40,000 nucleotides of DNA from Glandiceps talaboti (GCF_964340395.1 NC_135567.1:20200001-20240000); one strand, 5' to 3'; shown: positions 20,375 through 38,200, numbered from the stretch's first letter. The notes: a model not told the origin generated them from the letters alone. Made by a program: numbers and translations.

Positions 20375-20519
20375 TTATTCTCCAATATCTTTCTTCATTC
20401 AGTACGAAAATACTCATGACCTAAGGCTTGTCACAACTCGTCAACAAACTCGTAGTGACAAGGCCCCTTAGGTGACTCATATTTTCCTTGGCTGAATGAA
20501 GAAAAACATTGGGGAATAA
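20375..20519. mobile_element. Foldback element, copy 1
   Basis: The left arm (TTATTCTCCAATATCTTTCT, TCATTCAG, TACTCATGACCTAAGGC) is complementary to the right arm (GGCCCCTTAGGTGACTCATA, GGCTGAATGAAG, CATTGGGGAATAA). Total length is 145 bp with a short centre around 20435-20450. It has no coding capacity. Confidence 0.8.
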
Positions 20520-20520
20520 C

Positions 20521-20645
20521 ATCTTCATTCAGCCAGAAAATACTCATGACCTAAGGATTGTCACTACAAGTCGCTAGACGAGTAGACCCCTTAGGTCACT
20601 CATATTTTCCTTGGCTGAATGAACAAAAATATTGAGGAATAATAT
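20521..20645. mobile_element. Foldback element, copy 2
   Basis: It abuts copy 1 and has the same arms (TCTTCATTCAGCC and ACTCATGACCTAAGG against CCCCTTAGGTCACTCATA and GGCTGAATGAAC), ending GAGGAATAAT. A half copy lies at 27631-27725. Confidence 0.8.
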
Positions 20646-21808
20646 CTAATTAACCCAACACATTCTATGCACATTATCACATGCTACCATCATTACCAAT
20701 GCCGTCCAAATATCAAATTGTAAACATGAATTTCTTGGTCAAAATTTTCACAAAATGCTAGTCATGACAGATGATGTCGAAAAAAATGAACAGAATGTAA
20801 AAAATTCACAATTTCAAGTAACTTACATTAAATATACTGGCACTTCTATTTGGCAGTTAAGGTTTAACCTCATGAGGGCGCTCTAACAAGATAACACTGA
20901 AGTCACCATCTAAATTCTAAACTATATTATTTGGCAGTAACCATGGCTACAATAAATGTCTAAATCTCAACAAAAAAAGTCAAAATCTCAACAAAAAACG
21001 AAAAACCTTCACTTGTCAGGCAGTTACATTTTGTTAATTATTTCGCCCACAGACCATAAATAGATTTTTCATAATAACTTGCATCTTTTGGCAGTTGTGT
21101 TTGTTATTTCTTTCCTCTAAATTTTAATTACCATGGAACTCAACCTGCATAAATATGGCTTAACTTTACATATGCTGTGTCTGTTCAGTTTGTCATATTA
21201 TAGTTCCCATGGCAACAATAGCTGTCTAAATATGAAAGCATATCATGTGCAACATTGCATGGCAGTTATGTTTGTTACTTCTTTCCTCAAATACATATGG
21301 CAGTATTAGAATAGTCACACAACTAGATGAATGATTACAGGAGAAATGACGATACCTTGGTGTTTCACCCATGGGGACATGATGTTTTTAACACAAGGAG
21401 TGACACATTTGAACTCCACAGTAACTTTAACAGATACAAAACACAGACAGCAAGATCCTTTGCAAAGTGTAAAGCATTGCTATTCAGTGCAATAGAAACA
21501 TCTTCTAAGAAACAAGGACTTGATGATCTTAATGGCTTCAATTGTTTACTTTTCAACTGATAATCACCATGGTTACATGTCTACTTCTACAGCCCTACTG
21601 TGCATGACACAATTCTGTATAATTGTTTACTTTTGCATTTTAAATGTCTGTGAGTTTGTGAAAATATCATGTACTGTGAGTGAATCACCAAGGTAACTTC
21701 ATTTCTACTGTAAAACAGGGCAGTTATATAAATATGTATCATAAAATTATAAATATTAATTTAAATACACTAATAGTATTTAGCTAAGATTTCAGGGAAT
21801 GTTAATAA
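20646..21808. other. No gene recognised
   Basis: AT-rich sequence. A pair of opposite-strand open frames over 21327-21560 (77 and 63 codons) resembles nothing I know. The motif TTGGCAGT(T/A) recurs at about 20851, 20931 and 21092, a possible decayed repeat. Likely intergenic or 3' flank of the CDK4/6 gene. Confidence 0.4.
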
Positions 21809-22165
21809 CTGGGGGGGGGGGGGGAGTGTGGCAAAACTTGCATTTGATTTCAGTACTGTGTAATATAATTTTCATAGGTAACCCTAGTAACAGAGGTGGA
21901 ATATTTGGTAAAACTTGCAAAGATTTCAGTACCTTGTACTATTATTTTGGTGGGTAACCCTGGTAACAGAGGAGGGAAATTTGGTAAAACTTGCATAGAT
22001 TTCAGTACCTTGTAATATAATTCTTATAGGTAACCCTGGTAACAGAGATGGGAAATTTGGTAAAACTTGCATAATTTCAATACCTTGTACTATTATTTTG
22101 GTAGGTAACCCTGGTAACAGAGAATGGAAATCTGGTAAAACATAGATTTCAACACCTGGTACGAT
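21809..22165 (+). repeat. G-run and 75-bp tandem repeat (about four copies)
   Basis: A 14-G run (21811-21824) is followed by repeats of GGTAACCCTGGTAACAGAG (starts about 21877, 21953, 22029 and 22103), each followed by TTTGGTAAAACTTGCAWAG and TTCAGTACCTTGTA. Units alternate between a TATAATTCTTATAG and an ACTATTATTTTGGT ending, so the real period is a 150-bp dimer. Confidence 0.9.
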
Positions 22166-22262
22166 TGCTTAGCTTTCTCAGTAAAATACACCATGGCTAA
22201 TTTGACCAACTCAACAAATTTACTGTATATGTAGTAAAATTTAACCCTTTCACATTACTAAC

Positions 22263-22502
22263 AATAGGGAACTTGCAATCCAGACTGAGCATGCTCAGAT
22301 ACAAAGGACTATGGGATTATCTGTGGTTATCATAATACCTAATCTGGAGGTACCAATAAAATAACCCTCCCACAACTATGAATTGATTATTTGTGGTTAC
22401 AAACAATGTAACATTATTGTTTACAATACTAATTGATTAGTATTTATTATCACATTTCCCATGATGCAACATTCAACATGGCGGGTTTGCAAGTTCCCTA
22501 TT
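22263..22502 (+). mobile_element. MITE family A, copy 2
   Basis: A 240-bp element with AATAGGGAACTTGCAA at the left and TTGCAAGTTCCCTATT at the right (perfect 16-bp inverted repeats). It has the same orientation as copy 3 and opposite to copy 1. It lies downstream of the CDK4/6 stop codon. Confidence 0.92.
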
Positions 22503-23930
22503 CTGTAAAGTGATTCTGTAAAGAGCACAAACATCATTAATATTCTCTACACATAACATTTCTTGGTCAATGCCAAGAAATACACCTCAAAACAAACAAT
22601 ACCAACTTGTTGATTACTTTTCCTATACATCCCTATCCACAAAAACATTTTTACTCATGCTAGGGAGTTATATATAAGTCAAGGACTCCCTAACACATCA
22701 AATTTGACCAATAACACTGAATTCAATTCTTGGCAGAGTCAGCATTACCCGAACTACTTTTTCAAAAATATGACCTTTGACCTCTATATGGCGCATGCAT
22801 TTAGTATTGATATAATACAAAAATACTATACAAAATAGATTTTGTTTTCATACAAGATTTCTAGCCAAAAATGGAAAATATATTCTTTCACAAAAAGTCA
22901 TTAATATTTCTTGATTAAAATATACATTTTATAGGAAAAATAGTCATGATTTATAATATAAAGAAATATACTTTTGAATTTCATACTTTCTGTTAGTTAT
23001 TACTGTTTTGTAGAAATGCTAGCTGTTGGTAATAAGTATTTCATTTATAGATGCTGACATCTGATTGGCTGATTCAAATAATACTATTATCTCATTGGCT
23101 AAGATGAAAATTCTATCAGTATAATGCCATTATTTTTAGAGTAAAAAATTATGTCATTGACTAATTTGCTTCTCTGATTGGCTGATTCAAATAATACTGT
23201 CATCCCATTGGCTAATAGATATTTCATTTCCATAACCTGTATATAGTGAAACTGTTATTGAGACGACCAGCAAAACTATCTTTTTTAGTAGAATAAACTG
23301 AACTTCATTCCATAAAGCTTAAAGTAGAGTTTGGATGGCAGGAAAATATTCAACTTAAAGGCACAGTAAAGATCACAGTTTTTGCCTTTGACCCGATTAA
23401 AGGCCAATGTTTCAATCCCAGGTTTTCACATTAATGTTATCTTATCAGTAAAGCCATCAGGATTACATAGGATTGTTTTTTGCTCTAGGCCAACTTTTTC
23501 TATAACTTTTTCAGAAAACTGTTTTTCATACCTAAATTTTACTCATAACCCATACTGGACATTTAATCATTTCTGAGTATTTTGAAAACCTAAAGTTGAA
23601 ATATAAAAATTATTTCCTCAATTCCAAAAAAAAATTAGAATTGATAAATTTTAATTTCAGACCCTGTTATTTCACAACAAACTCATCATAATATACTGTT
23701 ATGAATAATGTTATGAAGATTATGTTGACAAATTTCACTTATTTCTGTAAAATATGGGTACATTATTTCAAAAAATGTAGTTCTATTTCAGCATGTTATG
23801 ATCATAATGCACAAAGAAACCAACTTTTTCTTCATTCCAATAGAGGGCACTTCTGTCAATGGCAGCCGTACTCCCATCATGCATTGTGGCTCAAACATTG
23901 TATGTTCCCATAATGCCTTGCACACTCCCA
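22503..23930 (-). other. 3' flank / probable 3'UTR of the CDK4/6 gene
   Basis: No gene is seen. On the minus strand after the stop at 23931, ATTAAA-type poly(A) signals occur at about 23655-23650 and 23567-23562; neither is decisive. A duplicated segment with CTGATTGGCTGATTCAAATA lies at about 23065 and 23176, each followed by a CATTGGCTAA. CCCATCATGCA recurs at 23873 and 23927. Confidence 0.4.
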
Positions 23931-29094
<5,164 letters not shown>

Positions 29095-29320
29095 GGTGAA
29101 TCCTTGAATTCAGATTCACGTTCATATACTTGTCACCTTGGATCCAGATTCATGGACTTGCGAACTTGGATTCAGATTCATACAATAGTCACCTTGGATT
29201 CATTCATAGATTTAGTACTTTGCATTCAGGTTCAACAACTTGTGGCCACAAATCAGATTCATACACATGAGCTTGGATTCAGATTCATATGCTGGTGACC
29301 TTGAATACAGATCTGTGCAC
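29095..29320 (-). repeat. CDK4/6 5' leader: degenerate 20-30 bp repeat with many upstream ATGs
   Basis: On the minus strand, ATGAATCTGAATCCAAG-type units recur about seven times between 29320 and 29100. Many contain ATG followed soon by a stop. They lie directly before the CDK4/6 start codon. If transcribed, they form a 5'UTR with several short upstream reading frames. An acceptor candidate, ATCTTACACAG, lies at about 29352. Confidence 0.6.
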
Positions 29321-29542
29321 TTGTGACCTTAATATGACATCCATAGATCTGTGTAAGATATAGTTAACAGTTCTTTTCTCTTGTTATGTTGAACATCATA
29401 TCATCCATTTTGGATTTTACACAATTTTAGCACGAAAGTTATGTCCTGTTGGCATAAAAACAAAACAATATAAATCACAACATGACACCTTTGTAACCCT
29501 AGCAACAGAACGTGTTCTAAAGCAAGTCAAAAAGTCTATTAT

Positions 29543-30168
29543 TCAGACTTACGTCTACCTTTAGTACACTTGTACTGATTACTGCTATCAACTTAAAGGA
29601 AATGTCCAGTGTAGACTTATTTCTACCTTTAATACACTTGTATTGATTACTGCTATCAACTTAAAGGAAATGTCCAGTGTAGACTTATTTCTACCTTTAA
29701 TACACTTGTATTGATTACTGCTATCAACTTAAAGGAAATGTCCAGTGTAGACTTATTTTTACCTTTAATACACTTGTATTGATTAGTTATCAACTTAAAG
29801 GAAAAGTCCAGTCAGACTTATTTCTACCTTTAGTACACTTGTATTGATTACTGCTATCAACTTAAAGGAAAAGTCCAGTCAGACTTATTTCTGCCTTTAG
29901 TACACTTGTATTGATTACTGCTATCAACTTAAAGTCAAAGTCTAGTCAGACTTATTTCTACCTTTAATACACTTGTATTGATTACTGCTATCAACTTAAA
30001 GGAAAAGTCTAGTCAGACTTATTTCTACCTTTAGTACACTTGTATTGATTACTGCTATCAACTTAAAGTCAAAGTCCAGTCAGAATTATTTCTACCTTTA
30101 GTACATTTGTATTGAATACTGCTATCAACTTAAAGGAAAAGTCCAGTCAGACTTATTTCTGTCTTTTG
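29543..30168 (+). repeat. 66-bp minisatellite, about 9 copies
   Basis: The unit contains CAGACTTATTTCTACCTTTA, TACACTTGTATTGATTACTG and TATCAACTTAAAGGAAAAG, then TCCAGT. The first copies have GTCCAGTGTAGAC and the later ones GTCCAGTCAGAC. The family also occurs in inverted orientation in the hnRNP gene (8026-8145, about 8474-8500). Confidence 0.93.
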
Positions 30169-30304
30169 TAACAATCGTAACAATACTGTATAAGAACTAG
30201 ACTAGAGATGATTTGATATCTTGTCTAGTTGCAGCTAGTATAGTTGTAATATCACACATCTACTATATCTAGCGTCATTTGTATAACCTTTCATAATACC
30301 CATT

Positions 30305-30474
30305 CAGGGGTGAACAAATCCACTGGTCCTGGGTCTGGGACTACCGGTAGCAATTTTTTGGGGTGGACCACACAAATTTTACCTTGTACCACTAATTCAT
30401 TCAGCAGGACCACTGGATTTTTTAAGGCACTGATCTGAGGACCACCAGTTCAGAAAATGATTTGTTCACCCCTG
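30305..30474. mobile_element. MITE-like element with 16-bp terminal inverted repeats (family D)
   Basis: CAGGGGTGAACAAATC at 30305-30320 is the exact complement of 30459-30474. The CAGGGGTG end resembles hAT-superfamily termini, but I see no clear 8-bp target duplication. Its 170-bp length leaves no coding capacity. Internal TGGTCC and GGACCAC pieces are also roughly inverted. Confidence 0.85.
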
Positions 30475-30544
30475 CAATTTATTCTCCTGTCCCTTTCTCA
30501 AGGACTGAACCCCAACAATATCAGGGCTTGAACTTGGTTGAGGT

Positions 30545-30990
30545 CAAGGGCATATAGACTACTAAACATTGTATCTAGACTACTAAACATTGTATCTTGA
30601 CTACCAAATTAGCAGTAGTCCAGGACACATAGACTACTAAACATTGTATCTAGACTACCAAATTAGCAGTAGTCGGGACATATAGACTACTAAACATTGT
30701 ATCTAGACTACCAAATTAGCAGTAGTCCAGGACACATAGACTACTAAACACTATCTAGACTACCAAATTAGCAGTAGTCCAGGACACATAGACTACTAAA
30801 CATTGTATCTAGACTACTAAACATTGTATCTAGACTACCAAATTAGCAGTAGTCCAGGACACATAGACTACTAAACATTGTATCTAGACTACTAAACATT
30901 GTATCTAGACTACCAAATTAGCAGTAGTCCAGGACACATAGACTACTAAACATTGTATCTAGACTACTAAACATTGTATCTACCGACTAC
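30545..30990 (+). repeat. Composite minisatellite, 21- and 53-bp units
   Basis: The block AGACTACTAAACATTGTATC (21 bp) alternates with TAGACTACCAAATTAGCAGT plus AGTCCAGGACACA. About seven larger units are present, some with the 21-bp block doubled, giving a nested two-level array. Confidence 0.9.
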
Positions 30991-31241
30991 CAAATTCATA
31001 ATGTAGCAGTCTATCAGACCAGCAGAAATCAACAGAAAATTGTAGCTGAAATATTTCACTTCGAGAAATTTGACTACCAAGCCCACAAGTTAAATTCAAG
31101 TCCTGAAAACTGTGAAGAAAGTGGTGGTTTTTACCCCATTGCCATCCTTGACAAAAACTGACCAATGCTGAATAGATGATATTCTAATCCTGGCTAAGAT
31201 ACAATATAGAGAAACCATAAAGGTGTATTTATACAACTTTA

Positions 31242-31633
31242 AAGTGGCCATATGGATACCTAATAGGAATTTTTTTATTTATTTTTTTTAAAAAGAACTT
31301 TACTGTAGTTTTTTAAATGGAATATCAATTTGAAAGAACATATACATATCCCAAGTTTGTGTTTTTATGCTAATAAGTTGCAAAAGGTAAAGAAATGTGT
31401 AAAATGATTGTCCATTATTGTACGTAAAATAACAAACATTTTATACATCAACAATTTGCAAAAAGAAATAAAATGTGTAACATGTTTCTTACTGTATGTA
31501 CAATATTGAACATTTTACACATTTTTTAGCATTTTTTTTCAATTTAATTGATGTCCGAATATGAACTTGGTTAATTCTGATTCAGTTTGATAAACTAAAT
31601 TGTTTTACAGATTTTTCATCCATATGGCCACTT
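31242..31633. mobile_element. AT-rich MITE-like element with 16-bp inverted ends (family E)
   Basis: AAGTGGCCATATGGAT at 31242-31257 is exactly complementary to 31618-31633. The 360-bp interior is very AT-rich with TTTTACACATT-type repeats near 31395 and 31510. It has no ORF. It lies upstream of the CDK4/6 coding region. Confidence 0.75.
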
Positions 31634-32050
31634 CAAGTCTCTTTTTTGGGTGATATCTATGGTTTTTATTTCTAGAGAATTTAGAATGCCCCTCACAATG
31701 TTTCATCAGCTAGCTGTACTTTAGACTGCTAAATCAATGAATGGAAATAAACAGCTTGGCGTCACAGTACAGCATTGTTTACGCTATTAGAAGCATGTCC
31801 CATAATATTTACCAAACTTGTGGCAACATGTTCTGACTCTGTTTACGTTTAAATCTATCCGAAGAAAACACGTTAAAATTTGACGTAGAAAGAAAATTTA
31901 ATTCACTAATTTGAAACGGACAAATCTCCGATGGAATGTACTAAATACACACTTGTGGTGACCTTTTTTGCATTATTAATGATGAGAATTGAGATCGCCA
32001 GCCCACGCCAACTTTCCACGTCAGAAATACGAATATGGGGTTCAACTTAC

Positions 32051-32450
32051 CGTATGAGTTGCAATTGCCGATGTATTGTTTGAAATGCGTAATAATACGG
32101 TTATTGCAGAATTTCGATCAGTTGTGGTTGGTTTAGTAGTTTGTTCAATGCCCACCGTCTGTTGTCGACTGTTATCACGTGTGTCTTTTCTCTGTTTACA
32201 GTTTTAAATGTATGGTCCGATGCATATCACAAAATCAATAAGCGAGGACGTTTTCGACCACCGTCAGAACTAAATACCAGATCTGCAGCTGAGAAATAAA
32301 TGTTGGAATGTGAAATATCGATCACAATTTGTCTAGATCAAAACAATAAAAAAAAGTTTGCAGCCTCGTTTCTGAAGTTGCCAAATGTGTGCTGGCTATG
32401 CTATGCTATGATCGCCATTGTGGAGTCGTGTATTGACAGCTAGCGAGCGA
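32051..32450 (-). promoter_or_regulatory. Candidate promoter and noncoding first exon of the CDK4/6 gene
   Basis: On the minus strand a good donor CATACG|GTAAGT lies at 32051/32050, and another, AACG|GTGAGT, near 32490. The region is richer in CpG (GCGAGGACG, AGCGAGCGATT, CACGTCAG) than its surroundings and shows no repeats. This fits a promoter with an untranslated first exon spliced to the leader before 29094. The start site itself cannot be placed. Confidence 0.35.
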
Positions 32451-32559
32451 TTCTTTGTACACACGCTGCTTCCGAGTTACTCACCGTTACCAAATAACTT
32501 GGTATTTATACAACAAATTCGTTTGCAAAACGTCTAAAAGATGTAACATACACCTCCAG

Positions 32560-33410
32560 GAACCTTCAATTAATCCTTAAATTGATAAATTCAAATCAGG
32601 AAACGACTTCCGTTCTTTTGTTGCTCTTGGCTCTGTCTTCAAACTTTCTTGGTACGCCCTCCTTGGCGAGATGGACTTTATTGGACTTTAGTACAGTGGC
32701 GTCGAAAAATAGGGCGCCACCAAGTATAAAGCACGAATCCCGAAATAAATTTTGTGAATTTATTGAAGAGATGGGGGGGGGGGGGGGGGGGTGTCTGAGA
32801 AAGAATAGATGTGTCAAGTACGGTTTTCATTTCGAAAAAAATTACATTTTCTAAAACTTTAACAAACGGGACTCAGGTATATTTTTTCAAACCTGGTTAG
32901 TACGATTCCTATAAGACCTATAATATTCCTATAGTATTCCTATAGGACTGATCATTCCTATAGGACTGTCCTGAAAGATTCCTTTAGGACTATCCTAATT
33001 TCTATAGGAATTGTAAAGTATTCCTTTAAGAAAGGGGCCAAAATACTATAAGATCTTATAGGAATAATCTTTTAGGAATACTATAGACCATTTCCGTAAG
33101 GGGTTGTTTTCATTGCTATTGTTTTTATACACTAAACAGCTCTTTTGTTATTTGCCATCATTTGTCTTTTCCCTGTCTTTAACACCTGACCAGACTATTA
33201 TACGTTATTTATCGTTTTTCAAGTTTTCAGTTCTTATCCCTTTGTTCTCTTTTCGTTGTGTTCGTAAGTCGGAGTGGTCATTAGCTGTGTAACCATTGAC
33301 TCAATGTTTCGAATTCATTCAAACTAGCGAAAAATCGAACTATGTTGATACATTTTTTTAGCTATGTTGACAATTATCGGGGAAAGTGGAAAGTGGTTCG
33401 TATGTGCCCG
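32560..33410. other. No gene recognised; G-run and CCTATAGG repeat
   Basis: A 19-G run occupies 32773-32791. From about 32905 to 33085, ATTCCTATAGGAC-like palindromic units are repeated irregularly (about eight). Open frames here are short and unrecognisable. Confidence 0.6.
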
Positions 33411-33417
33411 GCATGCC

Positions 33418-33481
33418 CTCTGGATGTCTATGCTACGAGTTCGACACGTCTCTCCAAAACTCGTAGCGTATACATCCAGAG
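33418..33481. repeat. 24-bp stem, 16-nt loop hairpin
   Basis: CTCTGGATGTCTATGCTACG (33418 on) pairs with the complement ending at 33481 (CGTAGCGTATACATCCAGAG) with two mismatches. It is flanked by GCCCTC and GCGCCCTC. It could be a microRNA-like foldback or a small inverted-repeat transposon end. The rest of 33482-34100 shows nothing. Confidence 0.7.
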
Positions 33482-34099
33482 CGAGCGCCCTCCCAATGCA
33501 ACATTAATATTAATAACATGCTCTTCCGATAGATCCACATCCCAATAATACCCAGTGTCTGTACCCCTAAATTTCCCCTTCTCCCCATAGCCACATACCC
33601 CTACTATTAACCTCCCTATAACTTATAAGTTTTCACCTTCTCGTCCTATACGATATTTACCTTTACAATGAGCTTAATGTAATACCTTTAAAAAACCCAA
33701 ATGAATCATTCTGAATGTTACATTTTTTAATCAAATTGCGCTCTGAATTTAACAGCACTTAGTGCAGTCTGCATTACCGATATTTTTCCCTTCTCCCCAT
33801 AGTCAAGAAATGCAAGTTTTGCCCGTTGAAATAATTCCTCTCTCACTGACTAATATAAAAAAAATATCCCATTCAAAAATTGTGTACGAACAGTCTTTTG
33901 TGCAATCAGATTCGTTGGTTTCGCTGGCCCGCAGACTTGCAATCGACTATCTAACCATAGAAGTAACAACGTGATCTGCTTCAATTCCATCCCATGTACG
34001 CTTCATTGTTAGAGCGCCATCTACGACATGGTTAGAAGAAATCGTCATTGACTTTCGTACGTACAGGTTTAGCTTTTCAAAAATGTAGGAAGTGTCCAT

Positions 34100-34843
34100 G
34101 ATTGAATTTCGATCATTAAAAACAATCTTTTATTGTTCATAATAAAATAATGATATACAATTTGATTTATTTAGATACAAACTCTGTGATCACAGATAAA
34201 ATAAAAACACTTTACAAAACGACTGTAGACAAAACTACACAAAACAAAACAAAATGTCACACTTTTTAATCTTTTCACTTTGAGTAAATTACTTAAGTGA
34301 AGATACGTACTTAAAAACCTTGATTAATAAGTTATTCTTGTATAATATCATAAATGTATGGTTCTCGATGAAATTAGCATAATGTTGATGAAATTAGCAT
34401 TATGTTGATGAAATTAGCATAATGTTGACGGAATTAGCATAATATTGATGAAATTAGCATAATGTTGATGAAATTAGCATAATGTTGATGACATTGGCAT
34501 AATTTTGACGGAATTAGCATAATGTTGATGACATTAGCATAATGTTGATGACATTAGCATAATGTCGATGAAATTAGCATAATGTTGATAAAATTAGCAT
34601 TATGTTGATGGATGCCTTCAGGTATCGTGGGAAGTTGATTGCATAGTAGAGATATTTCATCGACATATTTTATACTTATGGTAATTCCGTCATCGGGTCG
34701 TTTAGCTTTCCAAATATTTCATGGTTAAAAGTATCTTGGTTTTTTTCTTGTATAATATTTGAGTTGCAATAAAAGCACGGATGTGGAATCGTGAGTTACA
34801 CATTGCGTCCAACTTTTCAGGAATAGCCACGTACATGCTAGCT
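34100..34843 (-). other. Probable 3'UTR of the FMO gene with 20-bp repeat array
   Basis: After the stop at 34844 the minus strand has AATAAA at 34171-34166 and 34133-34128, plausible poly(A) signals. Between 34365 and 34610 a 20-bp unit (plus strand AATGTTGATGAAATTAGCAT) is repeated 12 times in perfect register. On the minus strand each unit carries ATGCTAAT, an octamer-like motif. Confidence 0.6.
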
Positions 34844-35083
34844 TTAATTTGTTTTCCCCAAACCAAAACGTTTTGTAGAATAAATTGTATTCTCCCAGAC
34901 ATTCAGAATAGCATCTCTTGCACCAGACCATGCACCAGGACCTTGTAGTCGATACCAATAAGGAACCACTGGTCCATACTCATAGAAGTAAGCTAACTTT
35001 GGGTTGGACAAAGCAAGTCTCCAAAATGATGGTTTCACTCCCATCTCTTCTGCTAGTTCATCCATTATTTGGACAAATAAAAC
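34844..35083 (-). CDS. FMO last coding exon
   Basis: The acceptor is TTATTCATAG before 35083. 79 codons are followed by TAA at 34846-34844. It encodes VLFVQIMDELAEEMGVKPSF, LSNPKLAYFYEYGPVVPYW, YRLQGPGAWSGARDAIL and a short basic end, KRFGLGKTN. The GPxxPYxYRLxGPG block is strongly diagnostic. Confidence 0.93.
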   Translation of the reverse strand, partial: VLFVQIMDELAEEMGVKPSFWRLALSNPKLAYFYEYGPVVPYWYRLQGPGAWSGARDAILNVWENTIYSTKRFGLGKTN

Positions 35084-35174
35084 CTATGAATAAATAAATA
35101 CAGATTAATAAATAAACAAGTTAAACCATAGTCAACATTACTATCCCTAGTAGTAACCATGATACTATTACAGC

Positions 35175-35214
<40 letters not shown>

Positions 35215-38200
35215 TTGTCATCATCATCACCACCACCAACCACCACCAACAACGACAACATCGTCATCATCATTACCATCACTACCACCACCAACGTCAT
35301 CATCATCATTGTCGTCGTAATCACCACCACCACCACCACCACCACCACCACCACCAACAACAACAACAAGTACTACTACTATTACAGTCTGACTATTCGG
35401 AATGGTATCATTCTCCTCAGTCAGTGTATATATTTTCCAGCCTTAGCAACAACATACCTCTGTGAGGGGATGTCAGTTAAGTGCTGCCGTAAAGGTATAC
35501 GGAGATATCAATCAATCAATCAATCAATCGATCAATCAATCAATCAATCAAAAGAACTTCAGAAAGCATACTTTTAGTCAACTAAGAAAGACACGAATGA
35601 AAAGGTGTTTTTAATGACACGACCCTCTACTTAGCTGAAAGTTGGCTTTCTGCAGTATATAACACACACAGAATAATCAGTAAATAAATGTGATATTTAC
35701 ATATTTGTATTTGTTGCCGGTAAAGATAGGTTTACTCTGAATATCTTGTAACATGGTCGTTCTATTTGGTAACTTGATATTCTTAGTGAATACTCTGGTA
35801 GCCCATCTTGCCTGCATCTCATAAACTGGCCATGATGGTCCAACAATAGAAACAATTCCAATGAATGCTAATCTTTCTGGATGATCCAGTCCCAGTGGAA
35901 AGATGTACTTATAGGTTTGGACATAGTCAGATTCATCTGAAAACAGAACAGTGACCGATTAAAATATGTCTGTCTGTCTGTCTCTCTGTCTGTCTATACA
36001 TGGATGCATTCGTTCATATGTGCGCACGTGTGTACATGTGAATTATGTGCATACTTGCATGCATGTATCAAACATGATCATAAGTAGCTGGTCTTATAAT
36101 TCAATAACTAGACGGTGGAAACATTCTTTTATGATTTCATATTAAATATGATGTAATATTATTAATAATTATTATTATGTTATTACTATCATCAAATGTT
36201 TTTTTTATTTAGTGTGTAATAAACCATACTAACTATAAATCCATGACTGTTTAATAATTGGAATAGACAGTTCATATCCAGTAGCAAATATCACAGCATC
36301 GATATCTTCTAAGACTGTTCCATCTTTTATCTTCACACTGTTTTTATCAAACTCTTCAATACCAACAACAGGTGTAAGTTGTCCTTGAATAATTCGATCT
36401 TGAATTTCATCGTTTATCATCAGTGACGTGGGGTTTTCACTCTGAAATAACAAACAAACAAACAGCCAGACAATGCATACTCACCCTCCATCAGTTGTAC
36501 ATCTACATACACAATGCATGCTCACCCTCCATCAGTTGTACATCTACATACATACACAATGCATACCCACCCTCCATCACTTGTACATCTACATACACAA
36601 TGCATACTCACCCTCCTTCACTTGTCCATCTACACACATACACAATGCATACTCACCCTCCATCAGTTGTACATCTACATACACAATGCATAGTCACCCT
36701 CCTTCACTTGTCCATCTACACACATACACAATGCATACTCACCCTTCATCAGTTGTACATCTACACACATACACAATGCATACTCACCCTCCATCAGTTG
36801 TACATCTACACATACACAATGCATACTCACCCTCCATCAGTTGTACATCTACACACATACACAATGCATACTCACCCTCCATCAGTTGTACATCTACATA
36901 CATACACAATGCATACTCACCCTCCATCAGTTGTACATCTACACATACACACTGCATACTCACCTCCATCAGTTGTACATCTACATGTACACAATGCATA
37001 CTCACCCTCCATCAGTTGTACATCTACATACATACACAATGCATACTCACCCTCCATCAGTTGTACATCTACATGTACACAATGCATACTCACCCTCCAT
37101 CAGTTGTACATCTACATACACACACAATGCATACTCACCCTCCATCAGTTGTACATCTACATACATACACAATGCATACTCACCCTCCATCAGTTGTACA
37201 TCTACATACACACACAATGCATGCTCACCCTCTATCAGTTGTACATCTATATACACAATGCATACTCACCCTCCATCAGTTGTACATCTACATACACACA
37301 CAATGCATGCTCACCCTCTATCAGTTGTACATCTACACATACACAATGCATACTCACCCTCCATCAGTTGTACATCTACACATACACACTGCATACTCAC
37401 CCTCCATCAGTTGTACATCTATACATACACAATGCATACTCACCCTCCATCAGTTGTACATCTACACATACACAATGCATACTCACCCTCCATCAGTTGT
37501 ACATCTACACATACACAATGCATACTCACCCTCCATCAGTTGTACATCCTACACATACACACTGCATACTCACCCTCCATCAGTTGTACATCTACATGTA
37601 CACAATGCATACTCACCCTCCATCAGTTGTACATCTACATACATACACACTGCATACTCACCCTCCATCAGTTGTACATCTACACATACACAATGCATAC
37701 TCACCCTCCATCAGTTGTACATCTACATACATACACAATGCATACTCACCCTCCATCAGTTGTACATCTACATACATACACAATGCTTACTCACCCTCCA
37801 TCAGTTGTACATCTATACATACACAATGCATACTCACCCTCCATCAGTTGTACATCTACATATACACACTGCATACTCACCCTCCATCAGTTGTACATCC
37901 TACACATACACACTGCATACTCACCCTCCATCAGTTGTACATCCTACACATACACACTGCATACTCACCCTCCATCAGTTGTACATCTACATACACAATG
38001 CATGCTCACCCTCCATCAGTTGTCATACACAATGCATACCCACCCTCCATCACTTGTACATCTACATACACAATGCATACTCACCCTCCTTCACTTGTCC
38101 ATCTACACACATACACAATGCATACTCACCCTCCATCAGTTGTACATCTACATACACAATGCATAGTCACCCTCCTTCACTTGTCCATCTACACACATAC

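Noticed and set aside
32582-32854. A 90-codon frame containing a poly-Gly run
   Set aside because: It depends on a 19-G homopolymer, has no recognisable domain, and its opposite strand is also open.
34702-34958. Alternative minus-strand frames over the FMO 3' end
   Set aside because: They are out of frame with the conserved FMO residues and are not needed; the in-frame stop at 34844 fits the family's end.
35121-35577. Poly-Val, poly-Thr and poly-Ile proteins
   Set aside because: Trinucleotide and tetranucleotide microsatellites in the FMO intron.
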